Source of the DNA: Fen731 sp964481885
GTDB lineage: Bacteria > Actinomycetota > Humimicrobiia > Humimicrobiales > Humimicrobiaceae
Assembly: GCA_964481885.1 (NCBI GenBank)
Contig: CAYZUS010000046.1
Location: 1 to 14,849 of the forward strand
Direction: 5' to 3'
Length of the DNA stretch: 14,849 nucleotides
Shown here: positions 1 through 7,089 of the stretch, piece after piece
Layout of the letters: every line of letters begins with the position of its first letter
Numbering within the stretch: position 1 is the first letter of the stretch
Made by a program: the position numbers and the translations under genes
Notes under the pieces: model-generated
What the model saw: only the letters and a program-made list of their open reading frames with translations
Told to the model about the DNA's origin: nothing
Databases searched by the model: none

Positions 1-335
<335 letters not shown>

Positions 336-365
336 AAAAAAAATTGGTTGCTATGAAGTTTTGAG

Positions 366-436
366 AGAACAGACATCGAAATTAGATGTGTTCTTTTTGA
401 GAAGTCAGGTTTTGTTATTTTTATCAGCACCTGATT
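366..436 (+). other. 23S-5S internal transcribed spacer hairpins
   Basis: Two inverted repeats lie in the 23S-5S spacer. The first pairs AGAACAGACATC (366-377) with GATGTGTTCT (385-394) with a two-base bulge, and TTTT follows. The second pairs TCAGGT (405-410) with ACCTGA (429-434), extendable by two weak pairs. In rRNA operons such spacer stems usually serve RNase processing or antitermination. The first resembles a weak intrinsic terminator, but ending transcription there would separate 5S from 23S, so a processing role is more likely. This is inference from position and pairing only. Confidence 0.4.
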
Positions 437-461
437 AAAAATTTTATAAGTTTGTTAAGTT

Positions 462-577
462 TACGGTGGCTATAGCGAAGGGGAAACACCTGTTCCCATC
501 CCGAACACAGAAGTTAAGCCCTTCAGCGCCGATGGTACTATACTGGCGACGGTATGGGAGAGTAGGACGCCACCGTA
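462..577 (+). rRNA. rrf: 5S ribosomal RNA
   Basis: A complete 5S rRNA of about 116 nt. The terminal helix is formed by TTACGGTGGC (461-470) and GCCACCGTAA (569-578). The conserved loop segments are present: CCCATCCCGAACACAGAAGT around 496-515 and the GATGGTACTA/TGGGAGAGTAGG part of helices IV and V. A short open frame at 466-654 is only a translation of this RNA and the DNA after it. Confidence 0.95.
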
Positions 578-587
578 ATTTTTTTTT
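569..587 (+). terminator. rRNA operon terminator formed by 5S helix I plus T tract
   Basis: The 3' strand of the 5S terminal helix (569-578) is followed at once by nine T (579-587). A G/C-containing stem followed by a T run is the standard intrinsic terminator layout, so the rRNA transcript most likely ends here. No other hairpin with a T tract is seen before the gene at 811. Confidence 0.6.
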
Positions 588-810
588 GCCCAAAATCACC
601 TTTTTTTCCAGCACTAATCAATTATTTCCGGGAAAGTTAAAATTCTTACTATAATAATTCTGCTTGTACCACTACACTTAAAAAATCATTACTTCAAAAA
701 AATATCAAAAAGGCTTATATTGAAATAAATTAAACAGATATTCTGAAGGAAATTTTAAACGGACCATACAATAAGTAAAAAGTATTAATTTTAATCAGGC
801 AAATAAACAA

Positions 811-1731
811 ATGTTTAAAAAAATGATTCAAGTGGGTTTTGTCACAAGAGAACCTGAAAGGATAATGAATAACTTTTCAAGTATCTGTAATATAGGCCCA
901 TGGTATTTTTTAAAATTTTCTCCTCAAAACGTCAAAGCAATGAAAGTTTATGGAAAAAGCCAGGACTATGAAATGAATGTTGCTGTTTGTGCGATTGGGG
1001 ACGTAAGATTTGAATACATTGAACCCATAACAAAATCCATATTTTCAGATTTTTATGATTATTATAATGAAAATGCTGTTCATCATCTTAAATTTACTGT
1101 AAGCAATTACAAAGATGCTTTACAATTTTTAACCCGGAAAAGCGCAGGTATAATTCAGGCCGGCCAGCAGTTGGGTGGTCCGGGTAAAAATATATATAAT
1201 TTTATAGATACATATAAGGAGCTTGGTTTTATAACTGAAATTGTACATGTAACTAAAAATTTTATAAAACCTCAACCGGATTACTTTTTACCGGCAGCCG
1301 ATATTGACTCTGATCCTGTTTTTATAAAACCCTCTGAAATAGGTATGGTTGTTAAAAATATTGAAGATAAGATTAAAAAATATGAAGAGTTTAAAATCGG
1401 TCCATGGCAAAAATATGGTATCGGCATGGAAAATGATGAAAACATTAAAGTAAAAACAGCCTTTTGCAGGCTTGATAGTATGATATTTAAACTGATTGAA
1501 CCTGAGTCTGACTCAATTTTTTCAAGGTACCTTTCAAACAATGGAGAAGGCATACACCACATAAAAATGGAAGTTGATAACTATGAAAAAAAATTAAAAT
1601 ATCTTCTTGAAAAAGGAGTCAATATTATTTATTCAGGTAATTATCTGGATAAAACTCGTTTTTCTTACCTTGACACAAACAAACTTTTTAATTTTACTAT
1701 TCTTATATCAGATGAGTGTATAAAAAATTAA
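811..1731 (+). CDS. Tandem VOC-domain protein (methylmalonyl-CoA epimerase / glyoxalase-like fold)
   Basis: 306 residues, predicted cytoplasmic, with two VOC-fold modules, about residues 4-147 and 174-300. The repeats are visible as IGPW (28-31 and 197-200), IEP-SIFS (70-79 and 229-238) and V/I-HH-L/I-K (90-94, 249-252). In epimerase-like VOC enzymes a metal is held by His/Gln, His and Glu. Domain 1 keeps plausible ligands Q7, H91 or H92 and E143; in domain 2 the position matching E143 is Ile297, so that half is probably non-catalytic. Substrate unknown; a CoA thioester or small acid would suit the family. Start uncertain: ATG 811 has only a weak upstream AGG, and Met5 (823) is an alternative. 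No clear promoter is seen in 588-810. The gene stands alone; a functional link to the methyltransferase gene downstream is unproven, since that gene has its own promoter. Confidence 0.75.
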   Translation: MFKKMIQVGFVTREPERIMNNFSSICNIGPWYFLKFSPQNVKAMKVYGKSQDYEMNVAVCAIGDVRFEYIEPITKSIFSDFYDYYNENAVHHLKFTVSNYKDALQFLTRKSAGIIQAGQQLGGPGKNIYNFIDTYKELGFITEIVHVTKNFIKPQPDYFLPAADIDSDPVFIKPSEIGMVVKNIEDKIKKYEEFKIGPWQKYGIGMENDENIKVKTAFCRLDSMIFKLIEPESDSIFSRYLSNNGEGIHHIKMEVDNYEKKLKYLLEKGVNIIYSGNYLDKTRFSYLDTNKLFNFTILISDECIKN

Positions 1732-1960
1732 TTACAGTCTGATATATTTTTGCATATTTGATAGTATTTAATTATTTTAATGTGTTTCTTTCGAATAATC
1801 CGCACAAAAAGCTAAACGGAAAAGCTTTTAAGCTTAATTTTTACCGGTAGTCTAATTAAAAAGAATTATTCAGCTGGTATCGGCTAATTAAAAAATTTCC
1901 AATTTTTTCATAATGGTTTTGAATCTGCCAGAGCGAGGAAAAAAATCACACATAAATTAA
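1732..1960. other. AT-rich intergenic segment upstream of the methyltransferase promoter
   Basis: No coding sequence recognised. It contains AAAAGCT (1807-1813) facing AGCTTTT (1823-1829) with a 9-nt loop, then another AAGCTT and, a few bases on, five T near 1838-1842. This may be a weak terminator for the VOC gene, but the stem has only two G/C pairs. The palindrome TACCGGTA lies at 1842-1849. Confidence 0.3.
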
Positions 1961-1989
1961 TTGACATTTAAATAGTAAAATTATAATAT
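1961..1989 (+). promoter_or_regulatory. Sigma-70-type promoter of the mttB-like gene
   Basis: A perfect -35 TTGACA (1961-1966) is followed by a perfect -10 TATAAT (1982-1987) with a 15-nt spacer; the alternative -10 TAATAT (1984-1989) gives 17 nt. Transcription would start near 1993-1996, inside the palindromes at 1989-2014, giving an mRNA leader of about 165 nt before the gene at 2163. The near-consensus elements suggest a strong promoter that needs repression. Confidence 0.7.
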
Positions 1990-2014
1990 AAAAACGTTTT
2001 TAAAAACGTTTTTA
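1989..2014. promoter_or_regulatory. Double palindromic operator, probable LacI-family binding site
   Basis: Two copies of the perfect 14-bp palindrome TAAAAACGTTTTTA overlap by two bases (1989-2002 and 2001-2014), and the whole 26-bp block is itself palindromic. The copies are 12 bp apart, slightly over one helical turn. LacI-family operators typically are even palindromes with a central CG step, which the hinge-helix leucine opens; AACGTT cores are known from PurR and CcpA-type sites. The block covers the -10 edge and start site of the promoter at 1961-1989, the right place for a repressor. A LacI-family gene lies just after the methyltransferase gene. That this regulator binds here is inference. 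Confidence 0.65.
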
Positions 2015-2048
2015 TTCTGTTTTAAGCTTGGTTTTAAGTTTTATTTTT

Positions 2049-2109
2049 GGTTAATAATTTTTTGATTAATATTCTATTAAAAGGAACCCTTATTATTAAC
2101 CGTTTTTTT
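2049..2109 (+). promoter_or_regulatory. Leader hairpin followed by a T7 run (possible attenuator)
   Basis: GGTTAATAAT (2049-2058) is perfectly complementary to ATTATTAACC (2092-2101), which is followed by G and seven T (2103-2109). The 33-nt loop holds a nested pair, TTAAT (2066-2070) with ATTAA (2076-2080). The layout resembles an intrinsic terminator inside the leader of the gene at 2163. However, the outer stem has only two G/C pairs, so it may be weak or accidental. No known riboswitch class was recognised. Confidence 0.3.
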
Positions 2110-2162
2110 GTTTTAGTCATTAGCTTTATCAAACTGCTTAAATTTTTGGAAAGGAAAAATCA

Positions 2163-3707
2163 ATGCCCTCTTATGCAAATTTCTTTAAGCTTCTTACAGA
2201 CAGTGAAATAGAAAAACTCCATGAAAACACATTGTCTGTTTTAAATAATCCCGGTATGAAAATAGAAAACACGCAAATGCTTACCGCTTTGCAAAAAAAA
2301 GGAGCGATTGTTGATTTTACAACTGAAATAGTAAAATTTCCTGCGAAAATGATTGAAGAAGTAATAGAGATGGCTTCGCAAGAGGAAAAATCCAGGGTAT
2401 CAGCAGTTTTCGAAAAATCAGACATTTCTCTGATAAAAGAAACTGATTATCCAAACATACTGACTTTCAGCTGGCACACTCCGTTTAGAAACAGGGCGCC
2501 AAAGGTACAAACAAGTTTCGGCGGTGGAGCCCCTATGTATTATGATCACAAAATGGCTCAAAACCGTTATGCGACAAGTGATGATGTCCTGAGAATGATA
2601 AAACTGGCAGAGGGTTTGCCTGAAGTCCTGACTGTTGGAAATGCCGTGCATTACTTAAAAGAAAGTGATGGTAGCGATGTTTCCCCTAAAATGGTTGCCA
2701 TAAAAGGTGCTCAGGCTGTTGCCAAGTTTTCTTCAAAACCTGGATGCACAACAATTATTGATAAAAGGCAGCTGCCTTATTTAATGGAAATTGGGCGAAT
2801 TGTAAAAGGTTCGGCTCAGGAATATATTAAAAACCCAATCCTGGTAAACATACACGACACAGAGACTCCCTTAAGGCTGACCCGTCCTGAAGCAGCCATA
2901 ATAGAGGAAATGGTCAAACATAAAATAAGCATATTTATACTCCCAATGCCGCTGTTAGGGATATCTTCCCCGGTTTACCCTATTGCGGCTGCCATCATAG
3001 GGGCCGCAGAAATCCTGGGTGTATGGGCAGCAGCAAAAGCCCTTGGTGAGGACTGTCCCGTGGAGGCCCGGTGTGTTGCCGGGGCATTAAATCCTGAGAC
3101 TGGAGCTGCAAAGTTTACTTCACCTGAAATCGTAATTACAGATCTTGCGGTTGCCCAACTTTTCCGTCAAAAGTATGGCATTCCCTGTGGCACAGGAGTT
3201 GGCCTTATTGACGCCCCTGTTCCGGGAGCCATGTCAATATATGAACGAACATTTAAGTTGTCTGCATCGGCATTTTCAGGAGAACCCTCATTTCCGGTTG
3301 GACTAATAGGGGGAGCAGTGGTATTTTCAATGGAGCAGGTCATCCTTGATTTGGACATTGCAGCCAGCCAGCAAAATCTTCTTAAAGAAATCGGCGAAAA
3401 CCAGTTTGAAGAGTCGCTTGCACTTATAAGGGAAAAGGGCATAGGTGGAATGTTTATAGACACGGACCATACTGCAAAGAATTTCCGGGAATATCTTACC
3501 ATACCCAAAGTTTTAAAAAGCATTAAAAATACCAATGTGCCAGAAGCATTACGAAATGACCCTGTTCAATTGGCGCACCAAAAATGCCTTGATATCCTTG
3601 ATACAGTCAAACCTTATGAGATTGATGAGGACAAGGCGAATGCAATTGATAAAGTTGTTGAAGCCGCAGCCAGAGAACTTACATTAATTAAGGGAGCGAT
3701 GGAATAA
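2163..3707 (+). CDS. Trimethylamine methyltransferase (MttB) family protein, non-pyrrolysine type
   Basis: 514 residues, cytoplasmic. The MttB superfamily moves a methyl group from a methylated amine to the cobalt of a corrinoid protein. Family signs are the N-terminal helical region (LTDSEIEKLHENTLSVLNNP, 11-30), the GGGAP segment (120-124), NIHDTETPL (229-237), the PMPLLGISSP stretch (261-270) with an Ala/Gly-rich helix after it, and the C-terminal GIGGMFIDTDHTAKNFRE region (426-443). The frame has no internal TAG, so pyrrolysine of true MttB is absent; this matches the MtgB-like branch, where glycine betaine and other quaternary amines are known substrates. The actual substrate is not readable. 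Strong Shine-Dalgarno GGAAAGGA (2148-2155) sits 7 nt before ATG. No corrinoid protein, MtgA-like enzyme or transporter is in the window. A LacI-family gene follows after 73 nt. Expression is probably controlled by the palindromes at 1989-2014. Confidence 0.85.
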   Translation: MPSYANFFKLLTDSEIEKLHENTLSVLNNPGMKIENTQMLTALQKKGAIVDFTTEIVKFPAKMIEEVIEMASQEEKSRVSAVFEKSDISLIKETDYPNILTFSWHTPFRNRAPKVQTSFGGGAPMYYDHKMAQNRYATSDDVLRMIKLAEGLPEVLTVGNAVHYLKESDGSDVSPKMVAIKGAQAVAKFSSKPGCTTIIDKRQLPYLMEIGRIVKGSAQEYIKNPILVNIHDTETPLRLTRPEAAIIEEMVKHKISIFILPMPLLGISSPVYPIAAAIIGAAEILGVWAAAKALGEDCPVEARCVAGALNPETGAAKFTSPEIVITDLAVAQLFRQKYGIPCGTGVGLIDAPVPGAMSIYERTFKLSASAFSGEPSFPVGLIGGAVVFSMEQVILDLDIAASQQNLLKEIGENQFEESLALIREKGIGGMFIDTDHTAKNFREYLTIPKVLKSIKNTNVPEALRNDPVQLAHQKCLDILDTVKPYEIDEDKANAIDKVVEAAARELTLIKGAME

Positions 3708-3725
3708 ATAATTGTGAAAAGATAA

Positions 3726-3739
3726 TTGGTTTAAACCAA
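3726..3739. promoter_or_regulatory. Palindrome TTGGTTTAAACCAA in the mttB-like/lacI-like gap
   Basis: A perfect 14-bp palindrome lies 41 bp before the regulator gene. It has no T tract after it, so a terminator is unlikely. It also lacks the central CG of the site at 1989-2014. It could be an operator for another factor or an RNA element between the two genes. Only symmetry and position support it. Confidence 0.3.
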
Positions 3740-3780
3740 CAATTCAAAGCTAGTTTTAGCCGGTACTACGTAAAAATAAA

Positions 3781-4860
3781 ATGCAGAAAAAAGTTAAAAA
3801 CATCTCTATAAAAGATATTGCAAAATCAGCAGGAGTAGCGATTTCCACAGTTTCCAATGTCATTAACAAAAAAGACCTGGTAACTGAAAAAACCAGGAAA
3901 AAGGTGTTAAAGGCAATAGAAAAACTGGGATACAAACCCAATCTGCTGGCTCAAAGTCTTCGCACCCACAGGACCAAAACAGTAGGTGTGATAGTCTACG
4001 ATATTTCAAATCCCTTTGTGGCACTGATAGTAAAAGGAATGGGAGAGATTGCAAAAAAAAGAGGATATATTTTGGTCCTCGGGTGCACCTTTAACGATGT
4101 GGATGAAGAGGAAAGGCAGATAAGTGTTCTTATAAACCAGTTTATTGATGGCCTTTTGATTGTTGGCGGAGGCGATAACGCTGCCATATATAAAAAACTG
4201 GCCAGAAGAAAAGTACCCACGGTATTTGTTGACCGGGAACTTGCAACTATTGGCGATGCCAGTGTATTAATTGATAATATAGATGCTGCAAAAAGTGCGG
4301 TTGCCTATTTGGTCTCTCTTGGCCATAAGGAAATAGGATATATCTCATACCCCACAGAGAGCCAGACAATAGTAAAAAACCGCTACAGGGGCTATTGTAA
4401 AGGGCTTAAAGACAACGGTATTGTCTATAATGAGGATTTTGTAATAATTGATGATGCGTATCTGGACCAGGAGTTGGAAGGTAAAGACATGGATATTACT
4501 TTTAACCTTATGCAGGCTTATATTGCCAAAAAAAGATTGCCAACTGCTTTTATTACGATTTCTGACATTGTTGCCTACGGATTATTAAAGGCCCTTAGGG
4601 TCAGTAATATAAAAGTTCCTGAGGAGGTTTCAGTTATAGGTTTTGATAATATCATTTTTGATAATTATGTATGTCCGCCATTAACCACAGTAAAACAACC
4701 CAAAAAGCTTATGGGCATAACAGGAATGAATCTTCTGCTGGATATTGTGGAGGGAAAAGACATAGAAAAAAGGAAAATTACCCTTCCCACAAAAATAATA
4801 GTTCGTGAATCCACCGCTCCTGCAATAGGTAGAAACCCTCAGATTCCTTTACGGGTATGA
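3781..4860 (+). CDS. LacI-family transcriptional regulator
   Basis: 359 residues; family members are usually 330-345, so the C-terminus is slightly long (tail APAIGRNPQIPLRV). The N-terminal helix-turn-helix ISIKDIAKSAGVAISTVSNV (8-27) is followed by a third helix and the hinge helix PNLLAQSLR (about 53-61), whose Leu normally enters the minor groove at a central CG. After this comes a periplasmic-binding-protein-like core: TVGVIVYDISNPF opens subdomain 1, HKEIGYIS and RYRGYCKGL lie mid-protein, and VSVIGFDN is the late signature. The effector is not evident; sugars and purines are common for the family, but the neighbour suggests a methylated amine or related compound. It lies 73 nt after the methyltransferase stop with no terminator or good promoter between, so probably cotranscribed. 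No clear Shine-Dalgarno precedes ATG 3781, suggesting low translation. Probable repressor of 1961-2014 and thus of itself (inference). Confidence 0.92.
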   Translation: MQKKVKNISIKDIAKSAGVAISTVSNVINKKDLVTEKTRKKVLKAIEKLGYKPNLLAQSLRTHRTKTVGVIVYDISNPFVALIVKGMGEIAKKRGYILVLGCTFNDVDEEERQISVLINQFIDGLLIVGGGDNAAIYKKLARRKVPTVFVDRELATIGDASVLIDNIDAAKSAVAYLVSLGHKEIGYISYPTESQTIVKNRYRGYCKGLKDNGIVYNEDFVIIDDAYLDQELEGKDMDITFNLMQAYIAKKRLPTAFITISDIVAYGLLKALRVSNIKVPEEVSVIGFDNIIFDNYVCPPLTTVKQPKKLMGITGMNLLLDIVEGKDIEKRKITLPTKIIVRESTAPAIGRNPQIPLRV

Positions 4861-5389
4861 GGGACCAGAAACACATCTATATTTCCTGCCATATTTTAGT
4901 ATTATTCAAATCCAATACAAATTGTGCTCATTACAGGTACTCGATTTAATTTTAGGGGCCTTTTAAAACAGAGTTAGCGTGATCTGGGTTTTTAAAGTTC
5001 ATTGCATCTTATATTATTTTCCAATACTCGATTTAATTCTTCGGGTCTTTTCAAAATAGATTTTATCCTGATCTGTGTTTTCCAAGTTCATTGCAACTTG
5101 TATTCTTTACCAACAATTGATTTAATTCTTCAGGACCGTAAAAACTGATTTTACTTTGACAGGTTTATTTTATAACTTCGATTAAGTAAAAAGTGTAGAT
5201 AACGTTAGGATAAGGTTGTAAAATAAAGGCTGCATTTATGAGTTTGGACAATATAATCAGTGATTGGTGAATAGTTATAATTTCAATAAATTATTTATTT
5301 AAATTAAATTTAAAATATTCTCAACTTGATCTCTTTAACTGATTTCTCACTAAAATCTATTAATAAAAATTAAAAAAGGACAGGAAAAC
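4861..5389. other. 529-bp non-coding gap between the lacI-like and thiolase genes
   Basis: Apart from the repeat at 4939-5180 I recognise no gene, RNA or terminator here. TATAAT-like hexamers occur at 5252-5257 and 5276-5281 but without a convincing -35 at the right distance, so the thiolase promoter is not settled. TTGACA at 5156-5161 has no good -10 partner. Confidence 0.4.
4939..5180. repeat. Three degenerate tandem copies of an about 87-bp non-coding repeat
   Basis: Copy 1 begins at 4939, copy 2 at 5026 and copy 3 near 5114. Copies 1 and 2 share CTCGATTTAATT, then a GG-TCTTTT/GGCCTTTT block, GATCTG, GTTCATTGCA and a CCAA end, at the same spacing of 87 bp. Copy 3 keeps GATTTAATTCTTC and AGG, then drifts; it is offset by 89 bp and fades out by about 5180. 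No open frame runs through the copies. The pattern resembles old tandem duplication of an intergenic element rather than an insertion sequence: no terminal inverted repeats or target duplications are seen. Confidence 0.6.
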
Positions 5390-6679
5390 ATGAAAGAAGT
5401 AGTTGTAGTAAGCTGCGCTCGCACCGCAATCGGTAACTTTGGCGGCGCTCTCAAGGATTTTTCTGCTGCAAAACTGGGCAGCATTGTAATTAAAGAAACT
5501 TTAAAAAGGGCAAATTTAAGGCCTTCATTTAAGGGACAGGACCAGGTTATAACACCTGATATGTTAAAAAATGAAGCTCCCACCGAGCTTGAAAAAAAAT
5601 ATGATGACTGGGATGAAAGCTCAGCTCCTCTGTTTATTGATGAAGTGATAATGGGCACAATACTGCAGGGTGGCCTCGGGCAGAACCTGGCACGGCAGGC
5701 CGCAATATATGCAGGTATCTCAAAAGAAACCCCAGCTTTTACAGTAAATAAAGTATGCGGTTCAGGGCTTAAAGCAATAACCCTGGCTGCACAATCCATT
5801 ATGCTTGGCCAGGCCGAAGTTATAATAGCCGGGGGGATGGAATCAATGAGCAACGCCGGTTACATTCTTCCGAAAGCAAGGTGGGGATACAGAATGGACC
5901 TTGATGGAAGAGGAGAATTGCTTGATCTGCTGGTTTATGACGGTTTGTGGGAAGTCTTCTATAACTGCCATATGGGGCTTACTGCCGAAAGTCTTGCTGC
6001 CAGATGCAGTATAACTCGCCAGGAGATGGATAATATCTCATATTTAAGCCAGCAAAGAGCAGTAGACGCCATAAAAAGCGGTAAATTTGAAAAGGAAATT
6101 GTTCCGGTTGCAATCCCTCAAAGAAAATCTGACCCTGTTTTATTTAAAGTAGACGAACGCCCCCGTGAGACCACCATTGAATATCTTGCAGGTTTAAAGC
6201 CGGCCTTTAAAAAAGATGGCTGCATAACTGCCGGAAACGCTTCCGGGATAAGCGATGGCGCAGCGGCCCTTCTGTTAATGTCGGCAGACAAAGCCAGCCA
6301 GCTGGGGCTTGAACCGATGGCAAAAATAAAAGCCTGGTCATCAGCTGCGCTTGAACCATTTCTGATGGCGATGGGCCCGGTTTCTGCTGTCAGAAAGCTG
6401 TATAAAGAGACTGGATATGGAAATAAAGATATTGACGTAGTTGAAATAAACGAAGCCTTTGCAGCACAGGTTGCATGTTGTTTAAAAGAGCTCGAATTAA
6501 ATTATGACAAAACAAATCCTCACGGCAGCGGTATTTCACTTGGCCATCCGATTGGAGCAACCGGCGCAAGAATGGCCGTATCACTAATTTATGATATGAT
6601 CGAAAGGGATCTTGGCAGGGGACTGCAGACAATGTGTATAGGCGGTGGAATGGGGATGGCAGCAATATGGGAAAGATAA
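5390..6679 (+). CDS. Acetyl-CoA acetyltransferase / thiolase family protein
   Basis: 429 residues, cytoplasmic. Thiolases condense two acetyl-CoA to acetoacetyl-CoA or cleave 3-ketoacyl-CoA. The catalytic residues are in place: nucleophile Cys123 in KVCGSG, the NEAFA motif at 354-358, His386 in GHPIGATGAR and the second Cys416 in CIGGG. The GGMESMSN motif is at 148-155. Members are usually near 390-395 residues; the excess sits between the first helix and IDEVIMGTILQ (83-93), where about residues 43-80 form a charged insertion. The loop-domain region GYRMDLDGRGELLDLLVYDGL (166-186) resembles acetyl-CoA acetyltransferases, but chain-length preference is not determinable. The Shine-Dalgarno AAAGGACAGGA ends just before ATG 5390. 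No beta-oxidation or butyrate partner is adjacent, so the pathway (fatty acid breakdown, ketone or isoprenoid precursor supply) stays open. Confidence 0.92.
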   Translation: MKEVVVVSCARTAIGNFGGALKDFSAAKLGSIVIKETLKRANLRPSFKGQDQVITPDMLKNEAPTELEKKYDDWDESSAPLFIDEVIMGTILQGGLGQNLARQAAIYAGISKETPAFTVNKVCGSGLKAITLAAQSIMLGQAEVIIAGGMESMSNAGYILPKARWGYRMDLDGRGELLDLLVYDGLWEVFYNCHMGLTAESLAARCSITRQEMDNISYLSQQRAVDAIKSGKFEKEIVPVAIPQRKSDPVLFKVDERPRETTIEYLAGLKPAFKKDGCITAGNASGISDGAAALLLMSADKASQLGLEPMAKIKAWSSAALEPFLMAMGPVSAVRKLYKETGYGNKDIDVVEINEAFAAQVACCLKELELNYDKTNPHGSGISLGHPIGATGARMAVSLIYDMIERDLGRGLQTMCIGGGMGMAAIWER

Positions 6680-6907
6680 CCCGCTGTTACTAAAAATGGC
6701 CACTTTAAGACGGACCATCTGTTAATGGGGAAATGCCTGAAAAAATATATTGAGAATTTATGGGTTGAGATTAGAAGCCTTATTTTGTTAATGCGGATGT
6801 CTCCATGATTGGCGAATAGCCGCTTTATGATTTCGCGTCGTCCGATTTTTAAAAAGCCAGGAATGCTTAGGGGCCTCTTGGCCCGGAAAGGCTTAAATAA
6901 TATAATC
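6680..6907. other. Gap between the thiolase and the convergent tRNA
   Basis: No gene recognised. A small G/C-rich hairpin, GGGCC (6871-6875) with GGCCC (6880-6884) and a 4-nt loop, lies 24-37 nt beyond the tRNA 3' end when read on the minus strand. The nearest T tract on that strand is about 20 nt further on, so it is at best an imperfect tRNA terminator. The thiolase and the tRNA converge here. Confidence 0.3.
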
Positions 6908-6984
6908 TGGTGGGCGATACTGGATTTGAACCAGTGACCTCTGCGATGTCGACGCAGCGCTCTAACCAACTGAGCTAACCGCCC
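6908..6984 (-). tRNA. tRNA-Val (anticodon GAC), with C33
   Basis: Read on the minus strand: acceptor arm GGGCGGT/ATCGCCC (one G-U pair), D arm GCTC/GAGC, anticodon stem CTGCG/CGCAG, five-base variable loop AGGTC, T arm ACTGG/CCAGT with loop TTCAAAT, discriminator A and an encoded CCA. All four stems pair fully. The seven-base anticodon loop is TCGACAT, so positions 34-36 are GAC (Val, codons GUC/GUU), at 6948-6950. Position 33 (6951) is C, where almost all elongator tRNAs have U. Other frames of the loop break the stem, so Arg or Asp identities are ruled out. The gene stands alone and points toward the thiolase. Confidence 0.92.
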
Positions 6985-6994
6985 TGATTTATGA

Positions 6995-7024
6995 ATTTTA
7001 CCAAAATTATTAGTATTAAGTCAA
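6995..7024 (-). promoter_or_regulatory. Promoter of the tRNA-Val gene
   Basis: On the minus strand, TTGACT (7019-7024) is a one-mismatch -35 and TAAAAT (6995-7000) a one-mismatch -10, separated by 18 nt. The -10 lies 10 nt before the first tRNA base at 6984, so transcription would start within a few bases of the mature 5' end, as for many single tRNA genes. Confidence 0.6.
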
Positions 7025-7089
7025 AGGTAAAATGAGGTAATGTGAGTATATGCGACCAGACAGGCTTCTTTTTGCAGAATTAAGGACTT

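Noticed and set aside
366..398. Hairpin plus TTTT between 23S and 5S read as a terminator
   Set aside because: Termination here would cut off 5S from the rRNA operon; the stem is bulged and the T run short, so a processing stem is more likely.
1842..1849. TACCGGTA palindrome shared with 7848-7855 as a common operator
   Set aside because: An 8-bp palindrome found twice in intergenic DNA without further flanking identity is too little evidence for a shared regulator.
2163..3707. Pyrrolysine-containing MttB
   Set aside because: The frame has no in-frame TAG codon before its TAA stop and reads as one continuous protein of family length, so pyrrolysine is not used here.
4861..5389. Insertion sequence or CRISPR array explaining the repeated blocks
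   Set aside because: Copies are about 87 bp apart, strongly diverged, without unique spacers of regular length, terminal inverted repeats or any transposase frame.
6589..6969. Minus-strand open frame of 126 codons overlapping the tRNA and the thiolase 3' end
   Set aside because: Its start lies inside the tRNA-Val gene, its end inside the thiolase, it has no ribosome binding site and no recognisable domain; it is a by-product of the tRNA sequence.
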